DNA of 64,000 nucleotides from Marivivens sp. LCG002 (GCF_030264275.1 NZ_CP127165.1:2468001-2532000); one strand, 5' to 3'; counted from the stretch's first letter, positions 8,800 to 19,530 are shown. Notes: generated by a model from the letters alone, not told the origin. A program made the numbers and translations.

Positions 8800-9141
8800 T
8801 TATACCACCTCCAAATCTTTGATCCGCAATTCATCGCCGCCCACGGGCATCAGCTTACCGCCGCCACAATCGGGACAAGGGTCGAGCCGCTCGATGATTT
8901 CCACTTCTTTGATACAATCGTAGCACATCGCCCGACCCGGCAAATCGATCATCTCGAGGTGCGCACCTTCGGCCACCGAACCGCGCATCACGACATCGAA
9001 AGCAAATTCGAGAGCCGGCTTTTCCACACCCGAAAAGCGACCGATTTCAAGGCGCACGCGCTTGACCTTGCCGACCGCATGTTGCCGTGCCTGATCTTCG
9101 ATCACGGTGCGGATACCTTCGCAGAGGGACATCTCATGCAT
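8800..9141 (-). CDS. hypA: Hydrogenase nickel incorporation protein HypA
   Basis: A 113-residue HypA starting MHEMSLCEG; His2 is the nickel ligand of the family. The zinc site is the pair of CX2C motifs CYDC and CPDC. The start at 9141 is chosen because MHE is invariant at the N terminus and because it overlaps the end of hupK by 8 bases; the 22 residues upstream in frame do not look like HypA. HypA hands nickel to the hydrogenase large subunit together with HypB. Confidence 0.95.
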   Translation of the reverse strand: MHEMSLCEGIRTVIEDQARQHAVGKVKRVRLEIGRFSGVEKPALEFAFDVVMRGSVAEGAHLEMIDLPGRAMCYDCIKEVEIIERLDPCPDCGGGKLMPVGGDELRIKDLEVV

Positions 9142-9973
9142 GTTGGAACGCTCCTGTGATTTCGACGGGCTGGCATGGATCGAGACTATCAACCAATGCC
9201 GTAGCAAGGTTCAAGTGATCTGCGGGCAAGGTCCGAAGACTTTGCTCGAGGACGCCGTCTTTGGCGAGCAAATGATCGGTCGGGGTGACACGCTCGAGTT
9301 TGGTCACGATGCCGTTTTGCACCTCGCCCCGCACGGCATAGAGCCCGCGTGCGGCGGGAACCAGTGCGACGCCATGGTGCATCATCGGCGGCGGAAGGTC
9401 ACAGCACATATCCACGAGGCGCGCAAAGACACGCCAAAGCGGACCTTTGCCGCGCGTGCGGGCGAGATATTCCATCACAGGATGATGCGCCTGACGTGCG
9501 GCGACCGAGTTTTCGCAAGCGGTCTTGCGGATCGCTCTGGACGCATCCACCAGGGCAAGGTCGGCGGTGCCGACCCCATACGGGAAAAGCCCATCGATCC
9601 GCTGCAAAAGGGCAGCCGCGCCGTTGCCCGACGCCAGAAAGGCTTCAAAGTCTTCGGGTGTGGCGGGCAAGCCGCTTGGCAAAAGAGTTTCGACCGAAAG
9701 CCCAATGGAATCCAATTCAATCGTTTTGGTAAGTTTTAGGGAGAGCGCAAAGAGATGGTCTTTGCGGATATCGGCCCAAAGCCGGTCTTCCGTGCCGCTC
9801 GGAGCAAGACCCAGCGCATATTCGGCGGCCATGATCTGGGCCTGTTTACACAGATTGAACACCCGCCCGAGGGTGTCGCATGCCTCACGCGGTGCCATGC
9901 CGAGCACGAGCCGTCCTGCCTCTTCGGACAGACCTTTGCTGGTGTGGATGGCATAACCTGCGTGATCGAGCAT
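9134..9973 (-). CDS. hupK: Hydrogenase expression/formation protein HupK
   Basis: A 279-residue protein at the position of hupK between hupJ and hypA. HupK proteins are distantly related to the hydrogenase large subunit but lack the metal-binding cysteine motifs, and are thought to act as a scaffold for the Fe(CN)2CO unit. No CX2C pair is visible here, in agreement. The start overlaps the hupJ stop by one base (TGATG). The identification rests on position, length and the C-terminal VEITGAF-type ending more than on strong motifs. Confidence 0.8.
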   Translation of the reverse strand: MLDHAGYAIHTSKGLSEEAGRLVLGMAPREACDTLGRVFNLCKQAQIMAAEYALGLAPSGTEDRLWADIRKDHLFALSLKLTKTIELDSIGLSVETLLPSGLPATPEDFEAFLASGNGAAALLQRIDGLFPYGVGTADLALVDASRAIRKTACENSVAARQAHHPVMEYLARTRGKGPLWRVFARLVDMCCDLPPPMMHHGVALVPAARGLYAVRGEVQNGIVTKLERVTPTDHLLAKDGVLEQSLRTLPADHLNLATALVDSLDPCQPVEITGAFQHA

Positions 9974-10776
9974 CAGCCCTGCTCCCCAGACAGACCTGCG
10001 GTCAAAACCTGACGGCGGGTCGGCGCCTCGATGATCGGGGCGGCTTCGGCATCCTCTTCCGCTTCCGCTTCGGTCACGGCTTCAAGCTCTGCCTCGCGCG
10101 CGGCGCGGATTTCGGCGGAGCGGTCCGTTTCGGCGCGATGCTCTTCCTGAAACAAGGCGACAAGAACGGCGCGGGCCACTTCGACGGCTTGGGCCTGCGA
10201 GCGGAAATCATTCATCGGCGAGAACAAGGAACAGGCTTTGTATCCCCCCGTCATGTCCCTTTTGTTGTGAATGAACTCGTATTGACCCGAAGCAAAGGTA
10301 ATGTGCTCCTTGGCTCCCGGTTGAAGGTCGGACCAGTCCTCGCCCTCGGCGGGCAACAGGATCAGGTTCATGAACCACGGGCTAAGAAGAACGCCCAAAG
10401 GACGGCCCTGATAAAGGTCGAAGCCGACCGCCTGCACGTGCAGCAGTTTGTTGACGATCGGCACATCCCGCATCTTGGCATGCCAGACTTCGGTGAAATC
10501 GGTGACAAGCGCTTCGGTGCGGGCGGCAAGCCAAGCGGCCTGTTGCATGGCGTCCGATCCCGGGTCCTCCGAAACGAGGAATTGCTCTTTCGGTGCATCG
10601 CAATTGGGACAGGACCAGTCGTCGGGGAGGGCGATGAACGGCGTGCCAGGGAGGACTTGGCGCGTATCATCGCCCTCGGCCGGATCGTAGGGCGTCCAAC
10701 AGATCTTGCACTCCATGATGGCGCGCGGGCTGATCTTGTCGTTCGCCCCAAGATATGAGCCTTCGAAACCGCTCAT
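9973..10776 (-). CDS. hupJ: HupJ with N-terminal rubredoxin domain (HupI-HupJ fusion)
   Basis: A 267-residue fusion. Residues about 20-70 form a rubredoxin domain with its two iron-binding cysteine pairs (CKIC and CPNC, the latter in DDWSCPNCDAP), equal to the separate HupI of Rhizobium. Residues about 85-215 match the HybE/HupJ hydrogenase assembly chaperone family. A Glu/Ala-rich stretch follows near the C terminus. Rubredoxin-type hup proteins are linked to assembly or protection of the small subunit in the presence of oxygen. It overlaps hupH by 4 bases (ATGA) and hupK by one base. Confidence 0.88.
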   Translation of the reverse strand: MSGFEGSYLGANDKISPRAIMECKICWTPYDPAEGDDTRQVLPGTPFIALPDDWSCPNCDAPKEQFLVSEDPGSDAMQQAAWLAARTEALVTDFTEVWHAKMRDVPIVNKLLHVQAVGFDLYQGRPLGVLLSPWFMNLILLPAEGEDWSDLQPGAKEHITFASGQYEFIHNKRDMTGGYKACSLFSPMNDFRSQAQAVEVARAVLVALFQEEHRAETDRSAEIRAAREAELEAVTEAEAEEDAEAAPIIEAPTRRQVLTAGLSGEQG

Positions 10777-11612
10777 CGAATGGCCTCCAGCACCTCGATG
10801 ATGCGCTCACCGCTTTCCACAAGGTCTTCGGCTGCGGCGAGTGCGACTTCGGGAACGGCGGTGACTTCGAACGTATCGAGGATCAGCGTATCCATGGAGT
10901 TGAAGAATTGGACACGCCAGACATGTTCGAGCGCGGTGGCCGTGACGCGGCAATTGCCGTAGCCGCGCGACAGAATATCGACCGAACCAAGCCCCATCGC
11001 GGTTTCCAACCAAACAAGATCCTGTTCCGTATGCGGCAGAAGCGTCAGGTTCACCACATAGGGTTCGTCACCATTGGCGTAGTTTTTGGATTTGTCCGCG
11101 AGCTCCACGACCAAAGAGGGAGCGTTCAGCACGCCCGGAAAGCGTTCGGTGAGCGCAAGCGTTGCAGGCTTGCGCGATTTGAATGCACGCTCGAAAACCT
11201 TGGCAGGCACCGGACCGACTTCGATCTCGTCGCTCTTGGCGGATTTGAGAACCCAGACCCCTGCAAAGACGCTCTCTTGCACGGCGATTGCTGGAATATC
11301 GTGGATTTTGATCGACACTTCGCCTTCGCCCATGGTTTCGGCGATCAAGGCACGGTTGGCACGATCAAGACCCGAAAGATCGAAGACCCGATTTTGTGCG
11401 CCTTTGCCGCTTGCGATGGAAGCGGCGGCGATCTCGCGCAGAAGGGTGAGCGCGGGGGTTAAAGCGTCGGTTGCTTCGACAAAGGGGATATGGGCGGAAT
11501 AGGCGCGCATATCCTGTGGCATCGGGAGATATTCGAGCTCTTTGCCATCCTCTTCGGGAGGTTGCGAACCGGGGCCATAGCCGACAGGCGGGAGGTGAAA
11601 GTTGCTTACCAT
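10773..11612 (-). CDS. hupH: Hydrogenase expression/formation protein HupH
   Basis: A 279-residue HupH/HyaF family protein. The family has a conserved N-terminal PPVGYGPGSQ-like segment (seen at residues 7-17) and a conserved C-terminal domain ending in ...TFEVTAVPEVALAAAEDL. HupH is required in rhizobia for full uptake hydrogenase activity, probably in small subunit maturation together with HupG and HupI. It lies 12 bases after hupG and is coupled to hupJ by an ATGA overlap. Confidence 0.9.
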   Translation of the reverse strand: MVSNFHLPPVGYGPGSQPPEEDGKELEYLPMPQDMRAYSAHIPFVEATDALTPALTLLREIAAASIASGKGAQNRVFDLSGLDRANRALIAETMGEGEVSIKIHDIPAIAVQESVFAGVWVLKSAKSDEIEVGPVPAKVFERAFKSRKPATLALTERFPGVLNAPSLVVELADKSKNYANGDEPYVVNLTLLPHTEQDLVWLETAMGLGSVDILSRGYGNCRVTATALEHVWRVQFFNSMDTLILDTFEVTAVPEVALAAAEDLVESGERIIEVLEAIR

Positions 11613-11624
11613 CGTTTCGGGTCC

Positions 11625-12005
11625 TTAGGCTGCAGCAGGTTGGGCAAGAATTTGCGTGATACGGCTCATGTATTCGTCCCAGTCACGGACACGCGGAATC
11701 CCCGCGAGAAACTGGCCGTCACGATAGAAAATCAGGCTCGGCGTTTTAAGGACGCCTGTTTCTTCGCGCACGGCGGTTTCGATGGTGTCACCGATGACGG
11801 CGCAATCGAACTTGCCCTGAAACGCCTGTTTGATCTCGGGAAGGATCACCGCAAGATCGGGGGTTTCCAGATTGCGGGCGGCGTCCCCCGGGACAAAGGC
11901 CACATGCACGCCCGGACGTGATGTGAACTCGATCAGGTCATTGCGACTGTCGAGCGATGCCCAGCCGAATTCATCGCTGAGCCGCGAAACGAGCGGATGC
12001 GTCAT
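11625..12005 (-). CDS. hupG: Hydrogenase assembly protein HupG (HyaE family, thioredoxin-like)
   Basis: A 126-residue protein of the HupG/HyaE family. It has a thioredoxin-like fold pattern ([21 protein letters not shown], then [11 protein letters not shown] with the cis-proline position) but lacks the CXXC redox pair. HyaE-type proteins bind the Tat signal peptide of the hydrogenase small subunit and act as proofreading chaperones. The ATG overlaps the hupF stop (ATGA at 12002-12005). Confidence 0.9.
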   Translation of the reverse strand: MTHPLVSRLSDEFGWASLDSRNDLIEFTSRPGVHVAFVPGDAARNLETPDLAVILPEIKQAFQGKFDCAVIGDTIETAVREETGVLKTPSLIFYRDGQFLAGIPRVRDWDEYMSRITQILAQPAAA

Positions 12006-12322
12006 GCTATTGTCTCCCCTTTGTCCAAGGCCGCTTGAAGATGCGGCGGTAATTGCGGTGCGCGCTGTTCGAGATCGTCAAAGGCGGCACCGAGCTCGCC
12101 CCCGTTCATCAGGCTGCGCAATCCGTTCAATGCTTTGCCGATCTTTTCGGCTTCGTCCTGAGTGATGACCTCTCGGGCGGCGCCCAGAAATCCAAGCACC
12201 CAAGCGCCGACAGGAACCTCCCCCACAAGCGACAGATCGATAAGCTCTTCGTGCGTGCCATCGGTGGCGCGGGCGGCAATGCCGTCCACCGAGAGAATGC
12301 GAAGGGGCACACCGACACACAT
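12002..12322 (-). CDS. hupF: HupF, HypC-like hydrogenase chaperone
   Basis: A 106-residue HypC paralogue that begins MCVGVPLRI, with the Cys2 that defines the family. In Rhizobium HupF binds the HupL precursor and protects its maturation when oxygen is present. The start at 12322 was picked because Met-Cys must be N-terminal; the longer frame upstream is the hupD coding region read in another frame. Only one base separates it from the hupD stop codon, and it overlaps hupG by 4 bases. Confidence 0.92.
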   Translation of the reverse strand: MCVGVPLRILSVDGIAARATDGTHEELIDLSLVGEVPVGAWVLGFLGAAREVITQDEAEKIGKALNGLRSLMNGGELGAAFDDLEQRAPQLPPHLQAALDKGETIA

Positions 12323-12323
12323 C

Positions 12324-12932
12324 CTACACCGCCTTCGGGAAGAAGCGGTCGTCGCCGCTGCGACAGGCCTCGTGTTCGGATGGGCGGCCTTCTTCGTAGG
12401 CGCTGCGCAAGATCGATTTGTCGGCAAGATTGCTCTGGTCGCCGACACCATCGGTCGGAACGATCCCGAAGCCGGCTAGATAGTCGAGCGCCGCTTGGAT
12501 CGCGGGTTCGATCTGAGCGGCAACAACAGCACGCAAACCGCCGCCATAATCTTCGAGCTCTTCGGGCTGACAACCGATCAGAAAGAGACGTTCGGGACAG
12601 TATCCCATGAGCTGGGCGGTTGCGATAACGTCCTGAAAACCGGTTTGATGAAGGCTCATCTTTTTCGCCCCCATAAAGGCGGGCACGTCTTCATCCTTCA
12701 CAAGCTTGAGCGTTCCGGGTTCAAGGCCATAGTCGACAGCATCAAACACCACCAAGACGTCGGCCTCTTCGAGAAACGGAAGAAGATAGAGCCCCTGAGT
12801 GCCCCCATCGAGAAGCTGGACGTTGTCGGGAAATACTTTGGTTTCGGCAAGCCGTTCGACACAGCGCACGCCAAAGCCCTCGTCTGCCCAAAGCACATTG
12901 CCGATACCGAGAATAAGCACACGCGGCGCCAT
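12324..12932 (-). CDS. hupD: Hydrogenase maturation protease HupD
   Basis: A 202-residue endopeptidase that removes the C-terminal tail of the HupL precursor after nickel insertion. The start [12 protein letters not shown] is the family signature. The nickel-sensing residues correspond to Glu18 (WADEGFG), Asp64 (VFDAVD) and His95 (MSLHQTG). It is the first gene of the accessory transcript, preceded by a good ribosome site (GGAGGAGG), and follows a terminator and a 270-base AT-rich gap after hupC. HupL has the matching cleavable tail; the sensor HupV has none. Confidence 0.94.
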   Translation of the reverse strand: MAPRVLILGIGNVLWADEGFGVRCVERLAETKVFPDNVQLLDGGTQGLYLLPFLEEADVLVVFDAVDYGLEPGTLKLVKDEDVPAFMGAKKMSLHQTGFQDVIATAQLMGYCPERLFLIGCQPEELEDYGGGLRAVVAAQIEPAIQAALDYLAGFGIVPTDGVGDQSNLADKSILRSAYEEGRPSEHEACRSGDDRFFPKAV

Positions 12933-13121
12933 TTTCGCCTCCTCCCCAAGCTGCGAAAGTGGAAGTCAACTTTCCATTCTGTTCTGGATTCGATCTTAGG
13001 GGATTCAGTTTAGCCAAAGGTGCAAAAAGGTGGATACCGTGGGATACAATTCAAACCCATGATTTTGCTTCATATTTTTGGAAATTTGGTGATGACGCAA
13101 ATCTGAAATTCGAAAAGTTAC

Positions 13122-13147
13122 TTTCCAATTTTATCCGATATTGGAAA
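13122..13147. promoter_or_regulatory. Inverted repeat TTTCCAAT/ATTGGAAA in the AT-rich hupC-hupD gap
   Basis: Perfect 8-base arms (13122-13129 and 13140-13147) separated by 10 bases. More copies of the half-site are in the same gap: TTGGAAAT at 13078-13085 and TTTCCATT at 12971-12978. The gap 12933-13155 is clearly AT-rich compared with both flanks and must hold the promoter of the hupD-hypE transcript, since a terminator follows hupC. Which protein binds is not known. Confidence 0.4.
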
Positions 13148-13155
13148 CCATAAAT

Positions 13156-13183
13156 ACAAAAGGCGGGAATGACCCCGCCTTTT
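13156..13183 (-). terminator. Terminator after hupC
   Basis: A perfect 10-base stem, AAAAGGCGGG (13158-13167) with CCCGCCTTTT (13174-13183), and a 6-base loop, ending in T on the minus strand. It lies 22 bases past the hupC stop, so the structural operon hupSL-orf-hupC is ended here and hupD onward needs its own promoter. Confidence 0.85.
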
Positions 13184-13204
13184 CTACTTCCTATGGATAG
13201 CCCG

Positions 13205-13981
13205 TTACTCTGGGCGGTCGTCTTTGAAAGTCCGATGACCAGAGATCATGGTCGAGACCATCGACTGACGCGACATGATGTCTTCGCGGATCGCCACATA
13301 GATATGGATGATCACAAAGATCACGATGGACCACATTCCCAGATGATGGAGCGAATGCACCGTCTGGCTGTTGCCGACCAAGGGGATCAGCCAGCCGAAG
13401 AGCGTATCGGGAAGACTGCCCTGCCCCGCGCCTTCTGCATAGAGCGCAAAGCCCGTCACGATCATGAAGGTGATCCCCAAGGTCATGAAGAAGAACATCG
13501 CAGCCTGTGCAAGCGGGTTGTGGCCGACGTATTTCTTGGGTTCCCGTTCGAGAAAGAGATACCAGCGCACCTCGAACCAGATCTCGGACCACCAATGTTT
13601 GTTCAATAGGGGCAGGCGAAAGAGCTGGCGCGCGTGATGGTTGCCGACAAACGACCAATAGAAGCGGCCGAGAAAGCCGAAAGTTAGGATCATACCCGCC
13701 GCAAAATGAGCAAAGCGGATATAGCCGAAGACAAACTGATGGGTGGCTTCGGCGATCTGCATCGATGGAGGCGGGCTTCCGATGAACCAGCCCGTGATGC
13801 AAAGCACCATGATCGCAAGCGCGTTCACCCAGTGCCAAAGGCGCACGGGCACCTCATAGACATAGACAGAGGTGCGCTTGCGGATGCTTTCGATGTCATC
13901 CGCCGTTGCGTCTCCGGTCAGTCGTGCCGACCGAAGGACTTCGACATCGGGATTCGGGGTATGGATAGACTGATTGGCCAT
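13205..13981 (-). CDS. hupC: Ni/Fe-hydrogenase b-type cytochrome subunit HupC
   Basis: A 258-residue di-heme cytochrome b that takes electrons from HupS and passes them to quinone. Four membrane helices are visible; heme-ligand histidines lie in RLWHWVNALAIM, RFAHFAAGM and the HSLHHLGMW...VIIHIYVA region of the last helix. The N-terminal 40 residues are cytoplasmic and longer than in some relatives. It follows the 66-residue His-rich ORF by 11 bases and is the last gene before the terminator, so it is in the hupSL transcript. Confidence 0.95.
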   Translation of the reverse strand: MANQSIHTPNPDVEVLRSARLTGDATADDIESIRKRTSVYVYEVPVRLWHWVNALAIMVLCITGWFIGSPPPSMQIAEATHQFVFGYIRFAHFAAGMILTFGFLGRFYWSFVGNHHARQLFRLPLLNKHWWSEIWFEVRWYLFLEREPKKYVGHNPLAQAAMFFFMTLGITFMIVTGFALYAEGAGQGSLPDTLFGWLIPLVGNSQTVHSLHHLGMWSIVIFVIIHIYVAIREDIMSRQSMVSTMISGHRTFKDDRPE

Positions 13982-13992
13982 CTCCTATCCCC

Positions 13993-14193
13993 TCAGGTTT
14001 CGCGGTGGTGCAGCGCCTTGATCCGGCGAAACGCCAGCTGCACCCCGAGGTTGAGAGCAATGGCGCTCAGGATCACCACGACGATGTGGTCTCCCTGAGA
14101 CAGCCAATGGGCTTCGCTCGCGGCACCGTGGCCGCTATGCGCCTGCGCGGACCCTGTGGTCAGTGCGAGAATTGCGATCGTCCGTTTGAACAT
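13993..14193 (-). CDS. Small membrane protein between hupL and hupC, function unknown
   Basis: A 66-residue protein with a signal peptide (cleavage probably after AQA, residue 18), a His-containing stretch HSGHGAASEAHW at the mature N terminus, one transmembrane helix (about residues 37-56) and a basic tail ending in LHHRET. It has a strong ribosome site (AGGGAGGGG) and fits exactly in the 12- and 11-base gaps between hupL and hupC, so it is surely translated with them. The mature start with several His suggests metal or heme binding, or a link between HupL and HupC. It resembles small Rhodobacteraceae proteins with an AHSGH mature start, but I do not recognise a function. Confidence 0.75.
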   Translation of the reverse strand: MFKRTIAILALTTGSAQAHSGHGAASEAHWLSQGDHIVVVILSAIALNLGVQLAFRRIKALHHRET

Positions 14194-14205
14194 CTGTCCC
14201 CTCCC

Positions 14206-15996
<1,791 letters not shown>

Positions 15997-15998
15997 TC

Positions 15999-17081
15999 TT
16001 ATGCCTCCTCGGATTGGGTTTTGCGCTGCGCGGCCTTGAGTGCGCTGATCGCGGCATGGGCGGCAACGGCGCCGCCGACGGCGGTCGCGGCACCGACACC
16101 AAGCTTGTCCGCATTGGCTTCGACACCGAATTGGGTGAGATCGGTCACACGATTATAGAAGCTGCCCTGATCCCAGAAGCCGTCTTCGGAACAGCCGATA
16201 CAGCCGTGGCCCGACTGGATCGGGAAAGACGTGCCTTCGTTCCAGCGGATCGTGGAACAGGCGTTATAGGTCGTCGGACCCTTGCATCCCATCTTGTAAA
16301 GACAATACCCCTTGCGGGCGTTTTCATCATCCCACGCTTCGACGAACTGGCCCGCGTCGAAATGCGGACGACGATAGCATTTGTCGTGGATACGCTGCGA
16401 ATAGAACATCGCGGGGCGGCCCTGACGGTCAAGCTCGGGCAAACGGTCGAAGGTCAGCATATAGGTGATAACTCCGGTCATAACCTCGGCGATCGGCGGA
16501 CAACCGGGCACCTTGATGATCGGCTTGTCGGTGATGACCTTGTGCACAGGTGTTGCTTGGGTCGGGTTCGGCTTGGCGGCCTGCACACAGCCATAGGACG
16601 CGCAGGCGCCCCAGCTGATGATCGCCTTGGCGTGCTCTGCAGCATGGCGGAGCTGTTCGACGAAAGGCTTGCCGCCCACGATGCAGAACATGCCGTCTTC
16701 GTTGAGAGGCGGGTTGCCTTCGACGGCGAGGATATAGTTGCCTTTGTATTTTTCGATGGTGTCCTGAAGCGCGGCTTCGGCCTGATGGCCCGCGGCGGCC
16801 ATGAGCGTGTCGTCATAGTCGAGCGAGATCATCGACAGCACGACGTCTTTGGCGAGCGGATGCGCCGAGCGGATAAAGCTCTCGGAGCAGCAGGTGCATT
16901 CAAGACCGTGCACCCAGATTACGGGGGTGCGGGGCTTGGTTTCCATCGCGTGTGCGATCTTAGGCACGAATGACGGCGACAGGCCCAAGGCGGCCGCAGT
17001 CAGCGAACAATATTTCATGAAGCTGCGGCGGGTGATCCCCTGCCGACGCATCACATCGTAAAAGGTTTCGATCTGGCTCAA
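15999..17081 (-). CDS. hupS: Uptake Ni-Fe hydrogenase small subunit HupS (TTG start)
   Basis: A 360-residue small subunit with a Tat signal (RRSFMK) and the iron-sulfur clusters ([22 protein letters not shown], and the C-terminal [12 protein letters not shown] and [11 protein letters not shown]). A C-terminal hydrophobic helix ([18 protein letters not shown]) anchors it. I place the start at a TTG at 17081: it gives [15 protein letters not shown], matching the known R. capsulatus N terminus as I remember it, and a strong AGGGAGGGA ribosome site lies 6 bases upstream. An ATG at 17099 in the same frame is the alternative and would add six residues. The gene begins the structural operon. Confidence 0.94.
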   Translation of the reverse strand: MSQIETFYDVMRRQGITRRSFMKYCSLTAAALGLSPSFVPKIAHAMETKPRTPVIWVHGLECTCCSESFIRSAHPLAKDVVLSMISLDYDDTLMAAAGHQAEAALQDTIEKYKGNYILAVEGNPPLNEDGMFCIVGGKPFVEQLRHAAEHAKAIISWGACASYGCVQAAKPNPTQATPVHKVITDKPIIKVPGCPPIAEVMTGVITYMLTFDRLPELDRQGRPAMFYSQRIHDKCYRRPHFDAGQFVEAWDDENARKGYCLYKMGCKGPTTYNACSTIRWNEGTSFPIQSGHGCIGCSEDGFWDQGSFYNRVTDLTQFGVEANADKLGVGAATAVGGAVAAHAAISALKAAQRKTQSEEA

Positions 17082-17109
17082 CGCGGGTCCCTCCCTCATG
17101 ATCCTCGTA

Positions 17110-17138
17110 TTGGGATGCAACTGCATACAACTTCCCAA
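17110..17138. promoter_or_regulatory. Nested dyad upstream of hupS
   Basis: TTGGGA (17110-17115) pairs with TCCCAA (17133-17138), and inside it ATGCA-AC-TGCAT (17115-17126) is a second dyad. One edge is also a TTG-N5-CAA element (17110-17120), the type of site reported for R. capsulatus HupR, but here it lies only 29 bases before the start rather than far upstream. On the minus strand the same bases give a partial sigma-54 pattern (TTGG-N10-ATGC-like, 17138 to 17123). It is either an operator or the promoter core; the sequence cannot decide. Confidence 0.4.
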
Positions 17139-17214
17139 TCGTGACTCTGGCGGACCCTCGGAGCGGTTACAAAAAGAACTTAGCCGATTTCGGGCGTGAC
17201 GGATTAGTAAATAA

Positions 17215-17227
17215 AATCATGAGTTTA
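17215..17227 (+). promoter_or_regulatory. IHF-like site upstream of hupS
   Basis: AATCATGAGTTTA matches the IHF consensus WATCAANNNNTTR with one mismatch (T for the second A of CAA). It sits in the AT-rich part of the hypF-hupS gap, about 135 bases before the hupS start. IHF is known to be needed for hupSL transcription in R. capsulatus, which makes the match believable, but a single degenerate match in AT-rich DNA is weak evidence. Confidence 0.35.
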
Positions 17228-17295
17228 AGTGAAAAATGCCATTACCGGCCAGTGCCGTAGATGGAGACCCGATTACCGCATAACCACCTTTGCGG

Positions 17296-19530
17296 TTACT
17301 CGCTTTCCGCAGGCTGGAGCGCGCGCGCCGCAGCCACCAGTGCCTGACCCAGAGCGATGCCGCCGTCATTTGCGGGAGTTTTGCGATGAAGCAGAATCGG
17401 CACATCACCCAACGCTTTGACCACGAGGTCGAGGAGAAGTGCGTTCTGGAAACATCCCCCCGCGAGCGCCACCGCCTTGGCGCCCGTCTTGTCCATCGCC
17501 TCTCGGCCCGCTTGGGCCAAAGCCTCGGCCAGACCTGCATGAAACCGAAAAGCCATGTCTTCGGGTTTGGGCGCAGCGCGCCGCTCGTGCGCCCATTGCA
17601 CAAACATCGGTGCGGGGTCGATTTCGCCGTTTCGGACGATAAGGGGATAGGGTTCACCCGTTCCACCTTGCGCGAGGGCCTCAAGGTGCATTGCCGCTTC
17701 ACCTTCGAAACTCTGGCGGGACCGCGCAATCCCGAGGGCGGCGGCAAAAGCGTCGAAGAGCCGCCCGATGGACGATGAGAGCGGCGCATTGATGCCCGAA
17801 GCCGCGGCGCGTCTGAGGGTATCACGCGGGTAATCGCCGAGGATGTCGTCGGCGAGGGAGCCAAGGCCTGCCTGATCAAGCCGCGCCAAAAGATTGCGCC
17901 AAGGGTCGCGGCTTGCAGCGTCGCCCCCGATAAGAGGCGCGGGGCGCAGATGCATCATGCGTTGATACCCGAGATAGTCGGCGACCATGATCTCGCCGCC
18001 CCAGACGGTTCCGTCCTCGCCCAGACCGAGGCCGTCCGCGACAATCGCGACCACTTTGCCCGCATCGCGCCCCCAACCGTTTTCTCCAAGACAGGCGGCC
18101 ACATGGGCATGATGGTGCTGGACCGCAACCACGGGAAGGCCGAGGTTTTCGGCATAGACCGAGGACCTGAATTCGGGGTGAAGATCGCGCGCGATCACGC
18201 TTGGCGCATGATCGAAGAGCGCGCGATAGTCGTCATTGGCTTGGAGAAATGCGTCCCACGTCAGAGCGTCCTCGAGCTCGCCGAGGTGATGGCCAAGGAG
18301 CGCTTGCCCGTCTTTGACAAGGCAGATCGCGGCTTTCATCTGTGCACCCACGGCAAGAACCTGTGGCGCGCCTTCGAACCCCCGAGGCAGCGGGAGAGTC
18401 GCGGGCACCCTGCCCCGAGCACGACGCAGGATCATCGGACCGTGGGGTGTCATGCGCTCGACGCTGTCGTCGAGACGGCGGGCGATCTCGCGATCATGCA
18501 TGAGGATTGCATCCGCAAAGCGTGAGAGCTTTTCGCGGGCTTCGTCATTGCCGATCACCTGAGGCTCGCCCGAAAGATTGCCCGATGTCATGACCAATGG
18601 CCCATCCAACGCCGCAAGCAAAAGATGATGCAAGGGCGAATAGGGCAACATCCAGCCCAGCGTCGTCTGGTTCGGGGCAAGATCATCGGGAAGCGCGTCC
18701 CCGCGTTTCGCGAGAAGGACAATCGGCGCGGCGGGGTCATGGAGCAACGCACGCTCCTCATCGCTCACAACCGAAAAGGTTTCTATATCCGCAATCCGTC
18801 CCATGAGAGCAAAGGGTTTGGTCGGCCTGTTTTTGCGTTGACGCAAAAGCGCTACGGCAGCGGCGTTTCGGGCGTCCACAACAAGATGGAAGCCGCCAAT
18901 GCCCTTTACGGCCACAACCTCCCCTGCACGAAGTCGCGAGGCAGCGGCGTCGATCGGATCAGGGTCTTCGGGTTCGATCCAGACTTTGGGCCCGCAAGCA
19001 GGACAGGCGATGGGCTGCGCGTGGAACCGACGATCCGCAGGGTCGGCATATTCAGCGCCGCACTCATGGCACATCGTAAACGCGGCCATCGTCGTTTTGG
19101 AGCGATCATAGGGTAAAGCGTTCAGGATCGAGAAGCGCGGGCCGCAATTGGTGCAATTGGCAAAGGCATAGCCATACCTTCGCTCGCCTTTTGTCGTGAT
19201 TTCGGCCAAGCAGTCGGGACAGGTCGCCGCGTCGGGCGTGACACGCGTTTGTGCGCCTGCCCCTTCAGAAGCCGCGATTTCGAAACCGAGCGGGAGATCG
19301 CCCACCCACGGCGATGTCGCGATGCCATCAATGCGTGCAAGCGACGGAGCTTCGGTTTCGATTGCGGCAACGAAGGCGTCAAGCCCATCACCCGCAGCAA
19401 AGATCAGAACCCCTTTGGGGTCGTTCAGCACCTTGCCGCGAAGACCGAAACGCCGCGCCAATTGCCAGACATAGGGGCGAAAGCCGACGCCTTGCACCTG
19501 ACCTTTGACGCGGATGCGAAGCGCTTGCAT
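17296..19530 (-). CDS. hypF: Carbamoyltransferase HypF
   Basis: A 744-residue protein that uses carbamoyl phosphate and ATP to carbamoylate the HypE C-terminal cysteine, the source of the CN ligands. Domains in order: acylphosphatase (VKGQVQGVGFRPYVWQLA, residues about 5-90), two zinc fingers (CPDC...CTNCGPRFS and CHECG...CPACGP), a YrdC-like domain (about 200-380) and a Kae1-like domain with HHHAHVAACLGE. The start at 19530 (MQALRIRVKG) overlaps the hupV stop by one base (TGATG). The gene lies between the sensor genes and hupSL, as in R. capsulatus. Confidence 0.96.
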   Translation of the reverse strand: MQALRIRVKGQVQGVGFRPYVWQLARRFGLRGKVLNDPKGVLIFAAGDGLDAFVAAIETEAPSLARIDGIATSPWVGDLPLGFEIAASEGAGAQTRVTPDAATCPDCLAEITTKGERRYGYAFANCTNCGPRFSILNALPYDRSKTTMAAFTMCHECGAEYADPADRRFHAQPIACPACGPKVWIEPEDPDPIDAAASRLRAGEVVAVKGIGGFHLVVDARNAAAVALLRQRKNRPTKPFALMGRIADIETFSVVSDEERALLHDPAAPIVLLAKRGDALPDDLAPNQTTLGWMLPYSPLHHLLLAALDGPLVMTSGNLSGEPQVIGNDEAREKLSRFADAILMHDREIARRLDDSVERMTPHGPMILRRARGRVPATLPLPRGFEGAPQVLAVGAQMKAAICLVKDGQALLGHHLGELEDALTWDAFLQANDDYRALFDHAPSVIARDLHPEFRSSVYAENLGLPVVAVQHHHAHVAACLGENGWGRDAGKVVAIVADGLGLGEDGTVWGGEIMVADYLGYQRMMHLRPAPLIGGDAASRDPWRNLLARLDQAGLGSLADDILGDYPRDTLRRAAASGINAPLSSSIGRLFDAFAAALGIARSRQSFEGEAAMHLEALAQGGTGEPYPLIVRNGEIDPAPMFVQWAHERRAAPKPEDMAFRFHAGLAEALAQAGREAMDKTGAKAVALAGGCFQNALLLDLVVKALGDVPILLHRKTPANDGGIALGQALVAAARALQPAESE

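Noticed and set aside
17123-17138. Firm sigma-54 promoter for hupS
   Set aside because: Only the GG and GC spacing and part of the consensus match, and HupR lacks the loop needed to work with sigma-54. Kept only as a note on the dyad.
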